DNA from: Buchnera aphidicola (Symydobius americanus)
GTDB lineage: Bacteria > Pseudomonadota > Gammaproteobacteria > Enterobacterales > Enterobacteriaceae
Length of the DNA stretch: 64,000 nt
Direction: 5' to 3'
NCBI RefSeq assembly: GCF_964059135.1
Contig: NZ_OZ060393.1
Span: 62,001-126,000, forward strand
Of this stretch, positions 40,226 to 51,512 are shown piece by piece. The notes under the pieces were generated by a model. The model saw only the letters and a list, made by a program, of their open reading frames with translations. It was not told the DNA's origin and made no database searches. Both the position numbers and the translations under genes were made by a program. How positions within the stretch are numbered: the stretch's first letter is position 1; each line of letters begins with the position of its first letter.

Positions 40226-41002
40226 CTAAAAATAAAATATTTTCATCAAAATTTCTTTAATGATCATGATATGGTTCATGTATTTTTTTATGTAAAACAA
40301 TCCTATCATACTAATGATTAAGTTAGTTATTGCCAATAATATTAGTTTTTTTTTGGATATTTTTTCAAATAATTTATATTTTTTTTTATTATTCCAGCAC
40401 GACCATATTAACCAACAATTTATCCAAATAAAAATTAATAAACTTATTAAAATCCATTTAATGGAATTATTCTTTTTATAACCAGGGTGTTTAATAATTA
40501 TTCCAGTAATTATTCCTGGAAGGAAATATATTAATGGCCAAAAAAAAGATCCAATTAAACTAGGTAGTATAAATTTTTTAATTGGTAGTTTTATCATTCC
40601 GGCAATCATTGGCACTAATGGTCTCATTGGTCCAATGAATTTCCCAAAAAATATAGTAAACATACCATATTGATATAAAGTTTGTTTAATTTTATTAAAT
40701 AATAAAATATTTTTATTAATTAAATTTATTTTTTTTATCCAGTTTTTACATTTCCATCCTACATAATAGGATAAATAATCTCCTAATAAGCATCCTATCA
40801 TTCCAATAATCCAAGCAGGATGAATTGGAAGTTGGTCATTTCCTATAAGAGCGCCTAATGTTGTCATAAATACAATACCAGGTAAAATTAATCCTATTAA
40901 TGCTAATGATTCTAGAAATGTTACTAAAAAAACTATTATTAAAGCATGTGATATAGATTGTGTAACTATATATTGCAACCAGTCTTTCATAATATTGTTC
41001 AT
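40226..41002 (-). CDS. yabI: DedA-family inner-membrane protein YabI
   Basis: Polytopic inner-membrane protein of the DedA family, some of which act in lipid-carrier flipping and membrane potential. It has 258 residues against 254 in E. coli YabI. Conserved blocks are FLESLALIGLILPGIVFMTT, GCLLGDYLSYYVGW, FFGKFIGPMRPLVPMIAGMI and FFWPLIYFLPGI, with several hydrophobic segments. It is convergent with the tRNA-Pro gene. The exact substrate is unknown, but retention in a reduced genome suggests an envelope role. Confidence 0.88.
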   Translation of the reverse strand: MNNIMKDWLQYIVTQSISHALIIVFLVTFLESLALIGLILPGIVFMTTLGALIGNDQLPIHPAWIIGMIGCLLGDYLSYYVGWKCKNWIKKINLINKNILLFNKIKQTLYQYGMFTIFFGKFIGPMRPLVPMIAGMIKLPIKKFILPSLIGSFFWPLIYFLPGIITGIIIKHPGYKKNNSIKWILISLLIFIWINCWLIWSCWNNKKKYKLFEKISKKKLILLAITNLIISMIGLFYIKKYMNHIMIIKEILMKIFYF

Positions 41003-41326
41003 TTTTCATGTATTCTGTTAGATAAAATTTTTATTAAAATTTTTAACTATTTGATTTTAATATATTTATTATTATTTGATATTATATTAATCATATATTT
41101 AAAATAAGTTGTAAAAACTTTTCAAACAAAATAATATTTATAATTTTAATATTTTAATTTTTAAAATATTTAAGTTGATTAAATATTTATAAATATATTA
41201 TTTTAAAATTAATATAATATTTAAAAATATTATTTGAAATATTTTCAATATAATTATTAATTTTGATTTGGATATTTAACACATATTTAATATGTTTATA
41301 TTTTAAAATAATAATGGAAATTATTT
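41003..41326. other. Divergent intergenic region yabI-rsmA
   Basis: About 324 very AT-rich bases. No ORF, tRNA or convincing hairpin was seen. It should contain promoters for yabI (minus) and rsmA (plus), but many TATAAT-like sequences make a choice by eye unreliable. In other Buchnera I recall extra genes (apaH, folA) in this neighbourhood; no recognisable remnant was found. Confidence 0.45.
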
Positions 41327-42130
41327 ATGTATTTTTTTATTTCTAAAGAATATATACCAAAAAAACGTTTTGGTCAAAATTTTTTATATGATAGAAAGAT
41401 AATTAATCAAATTATGAATGTTATTTTTCCTCGTTCTAGAGAATTATTTATCGAAATTGGACCAGGTTTTGGTTCTTTAACAAAACCTATGTGTAATATT
41501 GTGGAGCAATTGATTGTAGTAGAATTAGATAAAGATTTGTTACATTTTTTAAAACAGAATAATTTTTATAATAAATTACAAATATTTTTACAAGATATAA
41601 ATACATTTAATTTTAAGAAAATTTTTAAAGAGAAAAAAATTTTATTGCGTATTTTTGGAAACTTGCCATATAACATTTCTGTAAAATTTTTATTGTATTC
41701 GATTCAATTTTCAGAATATTTTTTTGATTTAAATATTATGCTTCAAAAGGAAGTTTCGAAACGTTTATTAGCTTCTATAGGATCAAAGGAATATGGGAGG
41801 TTATCTATCATTTTACAATGTTATTATGATATTTTTTTTTGTTTTGAAATTCTTCCAAAATCATTTTTTCCTATTCCAAAAGTAAAATCACATTTTATTA
41901 GAATAAAACCTAAAGTTTTTCCATTATATCCAATTAACCAATGTGATCATTTACGATTGATTACATGGTTAGCCTTTCAAAAAAGAAGAAAGATGATACG
42001 AAATAGTTTATCAAGTATTTTTACTGAAAATATGTTGATAAATTTAGGAATTAATCCTTGCTTACGAGCAGAGAATTTATCAGTATATCAATATTGTAAA
42101 TTAGCTTATTTTTTTAATAAATATCTTTAA
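41327..42130 (+). CDS. rsmA: 16S rRNA dimethyladenosine transferase (KsgA)
   Basis: Dimethylates A1518 and A1519 of 16S rRNA, a late check in small-subunit assembly. It has 267 residues against 273. Motifs are KKRFGQNFLYDRKIINQI, EIGPGFGSLTKPM (SAM-binding), EKKILLRIFGNLPYNISVKF (NLPY catalytic motif) and FQKRRKMIRNSL. It is divergent from yabI and convergent with carB, 104 bases apart. Confidence 0.95.
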   Translation: MYFFISKEYIPKKRFGQNFLYDRKIINQIMNVIFPRSRELFIEIGPGFGSLTKPMCNIVEQLIVVELDKDLLHFLKQNNFYNKLQIFLQDINTFNFKKIFKEKKILLRIFGNLPYNISVKFLLYSIQFSEYFFDLNIMLQKEVSKRLLASIGSKEYGRLSIILQCYYDIFFCFEILPKSFFPIPKVKSHFIRIKPKVFPLYPINQCDHLRLITWLAFQKRRKMIRNSLSSIFTENMLINLGINPCLRAENLSVYQYCKLAYFFNKYL

Positions 42131-42234
42131 TAAGTATACAGATACTTGTGTGACTTAATTTTGATGGTTTTATATTTTAAAAGTATTTATATAAAATATT
42201 AGATTTTTAAATTTATCGATTTTAAAGAATATAT

Positions 42235-45200
42235 TTATTTTTTTAAATTGTAATTTATTTTTTTATTGATTTGTTGTATGTTATTTATATTTTTGTAAGG
42301 ATTAATTTGTAATGACATAATGGTAGCAAAAGCTGCATTTAATGTAGTGTCATAATGGACATTATACTCTAAAGCAACTGCACAAATTAATTTAGAGTAT
42401 TGCATATTATTTGATATTCCTGTATTGATAATATAACAATATTCTTGATTTTTTAAATGATCTTGAATATTTGGTCTACCTTCTCGAATTTTATTTACTA
42501 TTCGGGAATTGATTCCTGTTTTTTTTAATATCAAATAAGTTCCTTCAGTTGCGTCTAAATGAAATCCGAGTTTAATAAGTTGTATTGCTAAATCAGGTGC
42601 GTGTTTTTTATCTTGATCTTTTATAGATAATAATACTCTTCCTTTTTTTTTAATTTTTACTTTTGCGCCTAACAGGGCTTTAGAAAATGCATATTTAAAA
42701 TTTTTACCAATTCCCATCACTTCTCCAGTAGATTTCATTTCGGGACCTAAAATTGGGTTAATTCCTTGAAATTTATTAAATGGAAAGACAGATTCTTTTA
42801 CAGAAAAATATGATGGATTTATTTTATATAGAGAGTTTTGTTCTTTTAATGTTTTTCCATTCATGACTTTGGCTGCAATTTTAGCTAGTGGAATCCCGGT
42901 AGCTTTTGAAACAAAAGGAATTGTTCGAGCTGCTCTGGGGTTTACTTCTAAGATATATATTTTTTTGTTTTTAATAGCTAATTGTATATTCATTAGTCCT
43001 TTTACAGATAACGCAAAAGCTAGCTTGGTCACCTTTTTTTTAATGGAATTTTGAATATTTTCATTTAATGTGTATGTTGGTAAAGAACATGATGAATCTC
43101 CTGAATGTATTCCTGCTTGTTCAATATGTTCCATAATACCTCCAATTAAAACATCTTTTCCATCACAAATAATATCAACATCTATTTCTGTAGCATTTTC
43201 TAAATAATGATCTAATAATATTGGTGTTTTTTGAGATGGTGTTAATATATTTTGAAAGTATTTTTCTAATTCTTTTTGATTATATACTATTTCCATAAAT
43301 CTTCCTCCTAATACATAGGAAGGTCTAACCATAATAGGATATTTTATTTTTTTAGCTTGTAATATACCATCTTTTATACAAGTAATGGTAGAATTTTTAG
43401 GTTGTTTTAATTGTAAGGATGATACAATTTTTTGAAATTGATCTCTGTTTTCTGATTGATCGATAGATTTAGGGCTTGTTCCAATAATTGGAATATTAAG
43501 TTTATGCAGTTTGTTTGCTAATTTTAATGGAGTTTGTCCACCGTATTGTATTATTAATCCTTTTGGATTTTCTATTCTTACAATTTCTAAAATATTTTCT
43601 AATGTAATTGGTTCAAAATATAAACGATCAGATATATCGTAATCTGTTGATACTGTTTCGGGATTGCAATTTATCATAATAGTTTCACAACCATCTTCTC
43701 TTAAAGCTTGCACTGCATGTACACAACAGTAATCGAATTCTATTCCTTGACCAATACGATTCGGACCTCCTCCTAAAATAATAATTTTATTTTGAGAGTT
43801 TTTGGTAGGTCGAGATTCACATTCATCTTCCCATGTTGAATACATATATGCCGTTTCTACATCAAATTCTGCAGCACAGGTGTCAATTCTTTTATATACA
43901 GGATGTAAATTAAATTTATAACGTAATGCACGAATTTCATCTTCTTTTGAATTCGTTAATTTTGCAATTCTTAGGTCAGAAAATCCAGACCTCTTTAGGG
44001 TTTTTAAAAAATTTATATCTATGTCATAATTTTTTTTATGAATAATTTGTTTTTCAAGGTTGATTATTTCTTGAATTTGAGCTAAAAACCAAGGATCGAT
44101 TTTTGTTAATTCGTAAATTTCTTGCATTGATAGTCCAATTCTAAAGGCATCACCAATATACCATAATCTTTCAGATCCTGGGTTTTGTAATTCATATTTA
44201 ATTTTTTTAATCATTTTGAAGTCATTAGTATTTACTTTAGAATCTAATCCGGTTGCTCCAATTTCTAATCCTTGTATTGCTTTTTGAAGAGATTCTGGGA
44301 ATGTCCGACCTATTGCCATGACTTCACCAACAGATTTCATTTGTGTTGTTAATCGATCATTGCATCCTAAAAATTTTTCAAAATTAAATCTTGGTATTTT
44401 AGTTACAATATAATCTATAGATGGTTCAAATGATGCTGGTGTATTAATTCCTTTTATATCATTTTTTAATTCATCTAATGTGTATCCAATAGCAAGTTTT
44501 GTTGCTATTTTTGCAATCGGAAATCCTGTAGCTTTAGAGGCTAAAGCTGATGATCGAGAAACTCTTGGGTTCATTTCAACTACTATCATTTTTCCTGTAT
44601 TTGGATGAACTGCAAATTGTACATTAGATCCTCCTGTTTCAACACCTATTTCTTCTAAAATTTTTATAGATGCGTTACGCATAATTTGGTATTCTTTATC
44701 AGTTAAAGTTTGTGCTGGTGCTACTGTTATTGAGTCACCTGTATGAATACCCATAGGATCTATATTTTCAATACTACAAACTATAATACAATTATTATTT
44801 TTATCTCGAACTACCTCCATTTCATATTCTTTCCATCCTAATAATGATTCATCAATCAATAATTCTTGTGTAGGAGATAAATTTAAACCTCTTTCGCAGA
44901 TTTCCTTAAATTCTTCCTGATTATATGCAATTCCTCCACCTGATCCTCCCATAGTAAAAGATGGTCGAATAATACATGGAAATCCAATATTTTTTGATAT
45001 TTTTAATGCAGATTTCATATTATTTGCAATTCCACATTTTGCAGTATTTAATCCAATTTTTTGAATAGCATTTTTAAATAAATTTCTATTTTCTGCTTTT
45101 TTAATTGCATCAATACTTGCTCCAATCATTTTAATTTTGTGTTTGGATAAAATTCCTTTTTCATATAATTTTAAAGCACAATTTAATGCAACTTGTCCTC

Positions 45201-45471
45201 CCATAGTAGGTAATAATGCATCAGGTTTTTCTTTTTCAATAATTTTTTCGATAATTTTCCAATGGATGGGTTCAATATATGTTACATGAGACATTTCAGG
45301 ATCAGTCATAATAGTTGCGGGATTAGAATTTACTAAAATTACTTTATATCCTTCTTGTTTAAGCATTTTACAAGCCTGTGTACCAGAATAATCAAATTCA
45401 CATGCTTGGCCTATTATAATAGGTCCTGCTCCAATAATTAAAATAGATTTAATATCAGTACGCTTTGGCAT
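42235..45471 (-). CDS. carB: Carbamoyl-phosphate synthase, large subunit
   Basis: Makes carbamoyl phosphate for arginine and pyrimidines, using ammonia from CarA. It has 1078 residues against 1073. The two homologous ATP-grasp halves are visible: [18 protein letters not shown] with [16 protein letters not shown], and [19 protein letters not shown] with [16 protein letters not shown]. The C-terminal allosteric domain (about residue 940 on, [20 protein letters not shown]) is present. It lies 8 bases after carA. Confidence 0.97.
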   Translation of the reverse strand: MPKRTDIKSILIIGAGPIIIGQACEFDYSGTQACKMLKQEGYKVILVNSNPATIMTDPEMSHVTYIEPIHWKIIEKIIEKEKPDALLPTMGGQVALNCALKLYEKGILSKHKIKMIGASIDAIKKAENRNLFKNAIQKIGLNTAKCGIANNMKSALKISKNIGFPCIIRPSFTMGGSGGGIAYNQEEFKEICERGLNLSPTQELLIDESLLGWKEYEMEVVRDKNNNCIIVCSIENIDPMGIHTGDSITVAPAQTLTDKEYQIMRNASIKILEEIGVETGGSNVQFAVHPNTGKMIVVEMNPRVSRSSALASKATGFPIAKIATKLAIGYTLDELKNDIKGINTPASFEPSIDYIVTKIPRFNFEKFLGCNDRLTTQMKSVGEVMAIGRTFPESLQKAIQGLEIGATGLDSKVNTNDFKMIKKIKYELQNPGSERLWYIGDAFRIGLSMQEIYELTKIDPWFLAQIQEIINLEKQIIHKKNYDIDINFLKTLKRSGFSDLRIAKLTNSKEDEIRALRYKFNLHPVYKRIDTCAAEFDVETAYMYSTWEDECESRPTKNSQNKIIILGGGPNRIGQGIEFDYCCVHAVQALREDGCETIMINCNPETVSTDYDISDRLYFEPITLENILEIVRIENPKGLIIQYGGQTPLKLANKLHKLNIPIIGTSPKSIDQSENRDQFQKIVSSLQLKQPKNSTITCIKDGILQAKKIKYPIMVRPSYVLGGRFMEIVYNQKELEKYFQNILTPSQKTPILLDHYLENATEIDVDIICDGKDVLIGGIMEHIEQAGIHSGDSSCSLPTYTLNENIQNSIKKKVTKLAFALSVKGLMNIQLAIKNKKIYILEVNPRAARTIPFVSKATGIPLAKIAAKVMNGKTLKEQNSLYKINPSYFSVKESVFPFNKFQGINPILGPEMKSTGEVMGIGKNFKYAFSKALLGAKVKIKKKGRVLLSIKDQDKKHAPDLAIQLIKLGFHLDATEGTYLILKKTGINSRIVNKIREGRPNIQDHLKNQEYCYIINTGISNNMQYSKLICAVALEYNVHYDTTLNAAFATIMSLQINPYKNINNIQQINKKINYNLKK

Positions 45472-45479
45472 TTTTTCCT

Positions 45480-46643
45480 CTATTTTATTAGATTTTGTTT
45501 TTGTTTTTTTATACTATTAATAAATTTATTAAATAGTGATTCTGCTTCATTTGGTCCTGGACTTGCTTCAGGATGTCCCTGAAAACCAAAAGCATTTTTT
45601 TTATAGATACGAATACCTTGTATGGTTTGATCAAATAATGAAATGTGTGTTATTTTAATTTTTTTGGGGAGTGTAGTAATATCAATTGAAAAATTATGGT
45701 TTTGTGAGGTAATCATTACTTTATTAGATTTTTTATGTTTTACAGGATGGTTGCACCCATGATGTCCAAATTTCATTTTTATAATTTTTGCACCATAAGC
45801 TAATGCTAGTAATTGATGTCCAAGACAAATACCAAAAATTGGTATATTTGTTTTTAATAATTCTTGGATTGATAAGATTATATTAGAGTATAATCTAGGA
45901 TCTCCTGGTCCATTTGACAATAGAATTCCGTCTGGTGAAAATTTTAATATTTCTTTAATTTGTGTTGTTGATGGTACAACTGTTATGTAACATCCTCTTT
46001 CAACTAACATTCTTAATATATTTTTTTTTACTCCAAAGTCATATACAATTATATGAAATAGTTTTTCTTTTTTTTTATGTATAGATTGTTTTTCGTAATA
46101 AATTGATTTTTTTCCCTTGTTCCATGTATAAATATTTTTTGTACTAACCTTTTTAACTAGATCTATTGTTTTAGTATTTGGTTTTTTTTCTGTTTTATGA
46201 TTTTTTATTATATGATAGATTTTATTATTACTATATATATATCCATATTGAGTACCTTCATCTCGTAATATACGCGTTAATTTTCTGGTATCAATTTCTG
46301 AAATTCCTATAATGTTATTTTTTTTTAGGTATTCAGATAAATTACTTTTACTTCGATAATTACTTGCAATCAGTGATAGTTTTCGAATAATGATACCTTT
46401 AACTTGAATATTATCAGATTCTTCATCTTCTATATTAATTCCAGTATTTCCTATGTGAGGAAAAGTGAATGTAACTATTTGATTTTTATATGATGGGTCA
46501 GTTAATACTTCTTGATATCCTGTCATAGATGTATTAAATACTATTTCACCGCATGTTTTTCCTAATGCGCCAATTGATATTCCTTTAAAAATTATTCCAT
46601 TTTCTAAAATTAATACCGAAGGTGTCTGCAAGACGTTCTCCAA
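45480..46643 (-). CDS. carA: Carbamoyl-phosphate synthase, small (glutaminase) subunit
   Basis: Glutamine amidotransferase chain of carbamoyl-phosphate synthase. It has 387 residues against 382. The N-terminal domain shows [20 protein letters not shown]. The C-terminal triad has Cys in [16 protein letters not shown] and His/Glu in [18 protein letters not shown]. It is upstream of carB on the minus strand, 80 bases after dapB. No pyrimidine- or arginine-responsive operator was recognised. Confidence 0.97.
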   Translation of the reverse strand: MENVLQTPSVLILENGIIFKGISIGALGKTCGEIVFNTSMTGYQEVLTDPSYKNQIVTFTFPHIGNTGINIEDEESDNIQVKGIIIRKLSLIASNYRSKSNLSEYLKKNNIIGISEIDTRKLTRILRDEGTQYGYIYSNNKIYHIIKNHKTEKKPNTKTIDLVKKVSTKNIYTWNKGKKSIYYEKQSIHKKKEKLFHIIVYDFGVKKNILRMLVERGCYITVVPSTTQIKEILKFSPDGILLSNGPGDPRLYSNIILSIQELLKTNIPIFGICLGHQLLALAYGAKIIKMKFGHHGCNHPVKHKKSNKVMITSQNHNFSIDITTLPKKIKITHISLFDQTIQGIRIYKKNAFGFQGHPEASPGPNEAESLFNKFINSIKKQKQNLIK

Positions 46644-46723
46644 ATTATATAAAATATTATATTTTTATAAGGTTGTATTATGATTTGAAGTAATTACAAC
46701 AATTAATTTGATTTATTTATTTT

Positions 46724-47530
46724 TTATTTTTGTTTATTTAATACATGAAGCATATTATATAGACCGGGTTTTTTATCTAATAACCAAATTGCTGCTTGAA
46801 TTGCTCCTTTGGAGAATGCATTTCTATTATTTGCACTATGTTTGATTTCAATTTTTTCTCCCATATTTGAAAACATTACTGTATGTTCACCAATAATATT
46901 TCCACTACGTATAATAGAAAATCCGATTTCGTTTGTTTTTTTTGGTTGTTGATTTTCTTTTTTTCTATATATACTGCATTTTTTTAAATTCCATCCTTTA
47001 TTTCTTGCAATAATTTCTCCCATAGTTAGCGCAGTCCCTGAAGGGGAATCGATTTTATTTTTATGATGTGCTTCTATAATTTCAATGTCATAAGAAGAAT
47101 CGAGTATATTAGTTATATTTTTTAATAACCTAAAAATGAGATTAATTCCGATACTAAAGTTGGATGAAAACACAATACCAATATTTTTAGCGTAATTTTT
47201 AATAATATTTTTTTCTATTTCATTAAATCCTGTAGTTCCAATTACTATTTTTTTTTTATATTTATTACAAAATTTTAAATTATTTAATGTTGTTTGTGGA
47301 TTACTAAAATCTATTAAAATATCAAATGAATTCTGATAATTTGTTATTTCTGAGATATTTTCAATTATATTAATTTTTTTTTGATTTTTTAGAATAATTG
47401 TTTGATTATTTTTTTTAACTATTGCATAGTTTAATATAATATTTTTATATTCCTGAATTTCTTTTATTATATTTTTTCCCATCCTTCCGTATGCGCCAGA
47501 TATTGCAAGTTTAATTGTCTTTATGTTCAT
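46724..47530 (-). CDS. dapB: 4-hydroxy-tetrahydrodipicolinate reductase
   Basis: Second dedicated step of the lysine/DAP branch, using NAD(P)H. It has 268 residues against 273. The nucleotide fold AISGAYGRMGKNIIKEI is at the N-terminus; the catalytic EAHHKNKIDSPSGTAL is near residue 155; GEHTVMFSNMGEKIEI is also present. It lies in the ileS-lspA-dapB-carA-carB series on the minus strand and works with dapA and dapE of this window. Confidence 0.96.
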   Translation of the reverse strand: MNIKTIKLAISGAYGRMGKNIIKEIQEYKNIILNYAIVKKNNQTIILKNQKKINIIENISEITNYQNSFDILIDFSNPQTTLNNLKFCNKYKKKIVIGTTGFNEIEKNIIKNYAKNIGIVFSSNFSIGINLIFRLLKNITNILDSSYDIEIIEAHHKNKIDSPSGTALTMGEIIARNKGWNLKKCSIYRKKENQQPKKTNEIGFSIIRSGNIIGEHTVMFSNMGEKIEIKHSANNRNAFSKGAIQAAIWLLDKKPGLYNMLHVLNKQK

Positions 47531-47624
47531 TTTTTTATTTCAATACAGTTAAATAATTAATTTATATTATTTATTTGATAGTTTGGTTTAAGATATTAAA
47601 GTATGGATATTTTAGTCTCAATAT

Positions 47625-48071
47625 TTAATATATGTTATGTTTAAAATTTAAAAATATTATCATTCCTATGAATATGCTTAGGTCTGATATATTAAAAATT
47701 GCAAAGTGATAATTTTTAATATGAATATCTATAAAATCAATGACATATCCATAATATAATCGATCAAATAGATTTCCTAAAGATCCTCCTAAAACTAAAA
47801 TATATCCAATATTTTTATTAAAAACTGGATATTTTTTTATAATATATATAATAATTATTATATTAATTATAAATAATATATATTTAAAATATTGTGAATT
47901 TCCTTCGAAATAATTAAATGCTATTCCATAATTTTTAATATAAATAAAATTTATAAAATAACATATGAATTTTGATTCATATACCTTGAAATGATTTTTT
48001 ATACATACTTTAGTTAGATAATCTAATATAAAGATTGTGTATAATAATACTAAATTAACATATTTAGACAA
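47625..48071 (-). CDS. lspA: Lipoprotein signal peptidase (signal peptidase II)
   Basis: Membrane aspartyl protease that cuts the signal peptide of diacylglyceryl prolipoproteins. It has 148 residues against 164, trimmed at both ends. Hydrophobic helices are clear. The conserved boxes KNYGIAFNYF, GGSLGNLFDRLYYGYVIDFI (first catalytic Asp) and FAIFNISDLSIFIG (second Asp) are intact. The start appears to be TTG at 48071, overlapping ileS by 8 bases, as part of an ileS-lspA unit known in enterobacteria. Confidence 0.94.
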   Translation of the reverse strand: MSKYVNLVLLYTIFILDYLTKVCIKNHFKVYESKFICYFINFIYIKNYGIAFNYFEGNSQYFKYILFIINIIIIIYIIKKYPVFNKNIGYILVLGGSLGNLFDRLYYGYVIDFIDIHIKNYHFAIFNISDLSIFIGMIIFLNFKHNIY

Positions 48072-50874
48072 AATTTCTTTCTTCTTCTTTTTTATAAAGA
48101 TTTTGATCGCATCGATTACAAAGATTTTTATCTTGATTTTGGAGATTTGTAAAATTAAAATAATGCCAACATCTTGGACATTTTATTCCTATATATTTTT
48201 GAACGTCAATTTTTAGTCCTTTGATGGTTTGATTTTTTTGAATATTCAGGGGGGATGATTTATAATTTTTAATTTTTGTAGAAGATACTAATAATATAAA
48301 TTTCAATTCATTTTTTAATAAATTTATAACATTTAATAATTCTTCTTTGATATATAATATTACTGTTAATTCTAATGAATTACCAATAATTTTTTTTTTT
48401 CTTTTTTCTTCGATAATTTTATTAACTTCTGCTCGAAGTAGTATTAGTGTTGACCAGTTTTTGTTATTAATTATTTCTTTTTTTGAAAATGGGGTTAATA
48501 AGTTATACCATTCTTCAATAAATATATATTTTTTATTATTTTTTGGTATGTAATTCCAAACTTCATCTGCTGTAAATGGTAAAATTGGTAATATCCATTT
48601 TACCATGGATTGTATAATATGATACATTGCTGTTTGACAGCTTCTTCTAGCTCGACTGTTTTTTTGAAATGTATATTGTCGATCTTTAATGATATCAAGA
48701 TAAAATGATCCTAATTCAATTGAGCAAAATTTTATAATTTTTTGTATTATTTCATAGAATTTATAATTATTATATAATTTAATAATTTTTTCTTGGATTA
48801 TATATGTTTGACCAATGATCCATTTATCTAAAATAATCATATCTTGGTATTTTATGATATTTTTTTTAGGATCAAAATCATTTATATTAGCCAATAAAAA
48901 TCGATGAGTATTACGAATTTTTCTATATTGATTAGAGATTTGTTGTAATGTTTTTTGGTTTACATAGATATCATTAGTATAATTATTTGACGCAATCCAA
49001 AATCTTAAAATATCTGCCCCAAAAGATTTAATAATTTCGTTAGGTGTAATAATATTACCTAATGATTTAGACATTTTTTGTCCTTTTTTATCTATTGCGA
49101 ATCCATGTGTTAATACAGTTTGATAAGGTGCAGGTATATGTATAGCTTGTGATATAATTAATGAAGACATAAACCATCCTCGATATTGATCCGATCCTTC
49201 AACATACATATGGTGATTTTTTTCATTAAGATCTTGATATTCTTTTACGTTTTGTGTACAACCAGATTCAAACCAAACATCTAATATATCCGTTGATTTT
49301 TCGTATTCTTCGTGATTTTCTGGGATAAGATTTTTTATATCTAATTTCCACCATATTTCTGAACCATATTTTTTAATTTTTTTTTCTATTTTTTTGATTA
49401 TTTGATTCATCTCTGGGTGTAATATACCATTTTTTTTATGTATAAGAATTGTTATTGGTACCCCCCATGTTCTTTGTCTTGAAATACACCAGTCGGGTCT
49501 TTTTATGACCATATTTTTCATATGATTATAACCCCATTGAGGTATCCATTTTACATCACGAATTGCATTTATTGATTTCTTTTTGAGTGAACTATTTTCG
49601 ATATTAATGAACCATTGTTTGGTTGCTTTTATAATAATTGGTGTTTTATGTCTCCAGCAGTGAGGGTACGAATGATTAATTTTTGTTTGGTGTAATAATT
49701 TGTTTTTTTTATTTAATAATTCAATTATTGTTTGATTAATATTTAAAATATTTTTTTTATTGATCTTTGGATGTATATTATCTATATATTTTCCTTCATC
49801 ATCAATAATGTTGGTCATGGGTATTTTATATTTTAGACTAATATCATAATCGTCATTTCCATAATCGGGAGCTATATGTACAACACCAGTTCCTAATTCT
49901 AGGGTTACATGTTTAGATAATATAATTGGTATTTTAATTTTTAAAAATGGATGTATGCATGTAGTGTTTTCTAAATTTTTTCCAATTGTTGTTCCAAGAA
50001 TTTTCCAAGAATTTACATTAATTTGTGACATGAGACTTTTAACTAAGGATTTTGCAATAATTAAAATATTTTCTTTAAATTGAATTAGTTGATATTTATA
50101 TTCTGGATGTACTGCGATTGCTCGATTTGCTGGAATAGTCCAAACCGTTGTGGTCCATATAATAATATGGATATTTTTTATTTCGATAGATGTTAAAAAA
50201 ATTTCTTTTAATCTATTGATATTTTCAATTGGAAACATAACCGTTATTGCGGTTGATTGTTTATCGTAATATTCTACCTCTGCTTCTGCTAAAGCAGATT
50301 TACAACTTAGACACCAATGTACTGGTTTAAAGCCTTGATATAAATATTTATTTTGTATTATTTGACCTAATATATTGATTACGTTTGCTTCTAAATGTGG
50401 ATCCATTGTTAGTTTGGATTTTTCCCATTCTCCAAATATACCTAATCTAATAAAATCATTTTTTTGTTGTTTTACTTGTTTAGTTGCGTATATTTTACAA
50501 ATTTCTCTAAATTTTTTTTTTGTAATTTTTTCTCCTGGCTTTCCAAATTTAGATTCAATTTTATGTTCGATTGGTAGGCCATGACAATCCCAAAATGGAA
50601 TATATGGTGCATCAAATCCAGATAGTGTTTTTGATTTGATAATAATATCTTTTAATACTTTATTTATTGCATGACCAATATGAATTTTTCCATTTGCATA
50701 GGGTGGTCCATCGTGTAATAAAAAAATTTTTTTACCTTTTTTTTTGTTTCTAATTATTTGATAAATTTTATTTTGATTCCATTTTTCTAAAATTTTTGGT
50801 TCTTTGTTTGGTAAATCTCCTCTCATTGGGAAATTTGTTTTAGGTAGATTTAAAGTATTTTTATAGTGATTCAT
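48064..50874 (-). CDS. ileS: Isoleucyl-tRNA synthetase (editing site intact)
   Basis: Charges tRNA-Ile. From ATG 50874 the start is MNHYKNTLNLPKTNFPMRGD, aligning with E. coli MSDYKSTLNLP, and the length is 936 (E. coli 938). Motifs are HIGH in GKIHIGHAINKV, KMSKSLGNII, and a C-terminal zinc knuckle CPRCWHYFN...CNRC. The CP1 editing domain keeps Thr241-243, Asn250, His333 and Asp342 at the E. coli positions, so valine proofreading should work. A start four codons earlier is possible. It overlaps lspA. Confidence 0.96.
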   Translation of the reverse strand: MNHYKNTLNLPKTNFPMRGDLPNKEPKILEKWNQNKIYQIIRNKKKGKKIFLLHDGPPYANGKIHIGHAINKVLKDIIIKSKTLSGFDAPYIPFWDCHGLPIEHKIESKFGKPGEKITKKKFREICKIYATKQVKQQKNDFIRLGIFGEWEKSKLTMDPHLEANVINILGQIIQNKYLYQGFKPVHWCLSCKSALAEAEVEYYDKQSTAITVMFPIENINRLKEIFLTSIEIKNIHIIIWTTTVWTIPANRAIAVHPEYKYQLIQFKENILIIAKSLVKSLMSQINVNSWKILGTTIGKNLENTTCIHPFLKIKIPIILSKHVTLELGTGVVHIAPDYGNDDYDISLKYKIPMTNIIDDEGKYIDNIHPKINKKNILNINQTIIELLNKKNKLLHQTKINHSYPHCWRHKTPIIIKATKQWFINIENSSLKKKSINAIRDVKWIPQWGYNHMKNMVIKRPDWCISRQRTWGVPITILIHKKNGILHPEMNQIIKKIEKKIKKYGSEIWWKLDIKNLIPENHEEYEKSTDILDVWFESGCTQNVKEYQDLNEKNHHMYVEGSDQYRGWFMSSLIISQAIHIPAPYQTVLTHGFAIDKKGQKMSKSLGNIITPNEIIKSFGADILRFWIASNNYTNDIYVNQKTLQQISNQYRKIRNTHRFLLANINDFDPKKNIIKYQDMIILDKWIIGQTYIIQEKIIKLYNNYKFYEIIQKIIKFCSIELGSFYLDIIKDRQYTFQKNSRARRSCQTAMYHIIQSMVKWILPILPFTADEVWNYIPKNNKKYIFIEEWYNLLTPFSKKEIINNKNWSTLILLRAEVNKIIEEKRKKKIIGNSLELTVILYIKEELLNVINLLKNELKFILLVSSTKIKNYKSSPLNIQKNQTIKGLKIDVQKYIGIKCPRCWHYFNFTNLQNQDKNLCNRCDQNLYKKEEERNFV

Positions 50875-51178
50875 TTTTTTTCTCATATTAGCCTGGCATT
50901 CATTTGAAGATTTTATTTTTGAAAATATTTTATTTTTTATATAATTTTTTTTGAATCATAAATTTTGAAATATTTTATTTTTAATTTTATTTATATGATA
51001 TATGTGTATATTAATTTTGAAATAAATTAAGTATATTATAATTTTTTATGTATTATATTATTTATTTGTTTATAAATAATTGTAATAATATTTATTCTCA
51101 TGTATATTTATTATATTCTATTTGTATTTGTTTGATTTTGATGATTAAAAATATATTTTTTTTGGAGAGATTTGGATT
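50875..51178. other. Divergent intergenic region ileS-rpsT
   Basis: About 300 AT-rich bases without ORF or RNA gene. In E. coli ribF (riboflavin kinase/FAD synthetase) sits between rpsT and ileS. It is absent here and no remnant could be read. The region must carry promoters for ileS and rpsT. GGAGAG at 51165-51170 is the rpsT ribosome site. Confidence 0.5.
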
Positions 51179-51457
51179 ATGTCAAATATTAAGTCATCTC
51201 AAAAACATGCTATAAAATCTAAAAAACGACGGAATCATAACTTTAGTCGTAAATCTATGTTACGTACATTCATGAAAAAATTTTCTTCTTTGATTAACAC
51301 TGGTGATTTAGTAAAGATAAAAAATTTATTTCATAAATTACAATCTTTATTGGATCGTTTTTCAAGGAAAGGTTTAATTCATAAAAATAAAGCTTCTAGG
51401 CACAAATCAAGATTATTTTTAAAAATAAAACATCTCTCAGGTTATACCAAGAAATAG
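51179..51457 (+). CDS. rpsT: 30S ribosomal protein bS20
   Basis: Small-subunit protein binding 16S rRNA. It has 92 residues against 87. SNIKSSQKHAIKSKKRRNHN, SMLRTFMKKFSSLINTGD and the signature KGLIHKNKASRHKSRL match E. coli S20. A stem-loop follows the gene. It is convergent with dnaJ. Confidence 0.96.
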   Translation: MSNIKSSQKHAIKSKKRRNHNFSRKSMLRTFMKKFSSLINTGDLVKIKNLFHKLQSLLDRFSRKGLIHKNKASRHKSRLFLKIKHLSGYTKK

Positions 51458-51464
51458 ATATATC

Positions 51465-51501
51465 AGTATTGCTCCAAATCATTTTTAAATGAAGCAATAC
51501 T
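51465..51501. terminator. Stem-loop between convergent rpsT and dnaJ
   Basis: AGTATTGCT (51465-51473) pairs with AGCAATACT (51493-51501), a perfect 9-bp stem. A second small inverted repeat, TCATTT/AAATGA, lies in the loop. There is no strong T-run on either side, so termination may be partial or the structure may protect 3' ends. It is placed correctly for rpsT on the plus strand and dnaJ on the minus strand. Confidence 0.55.
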
Positions 51502-51512
51502 ACAAAAAATTT

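Noticed and set aside
48064..50874. Possible loss of IleRS editing (GHG motif reads DYG, TTTP reads TTTV)
   Set aside because: With the start at 50874 the numbering matches E. coli, and the key residues Thr241-243, Asn250, His333 and Asp342 are all present; the changed residues are not the catalytic ones.
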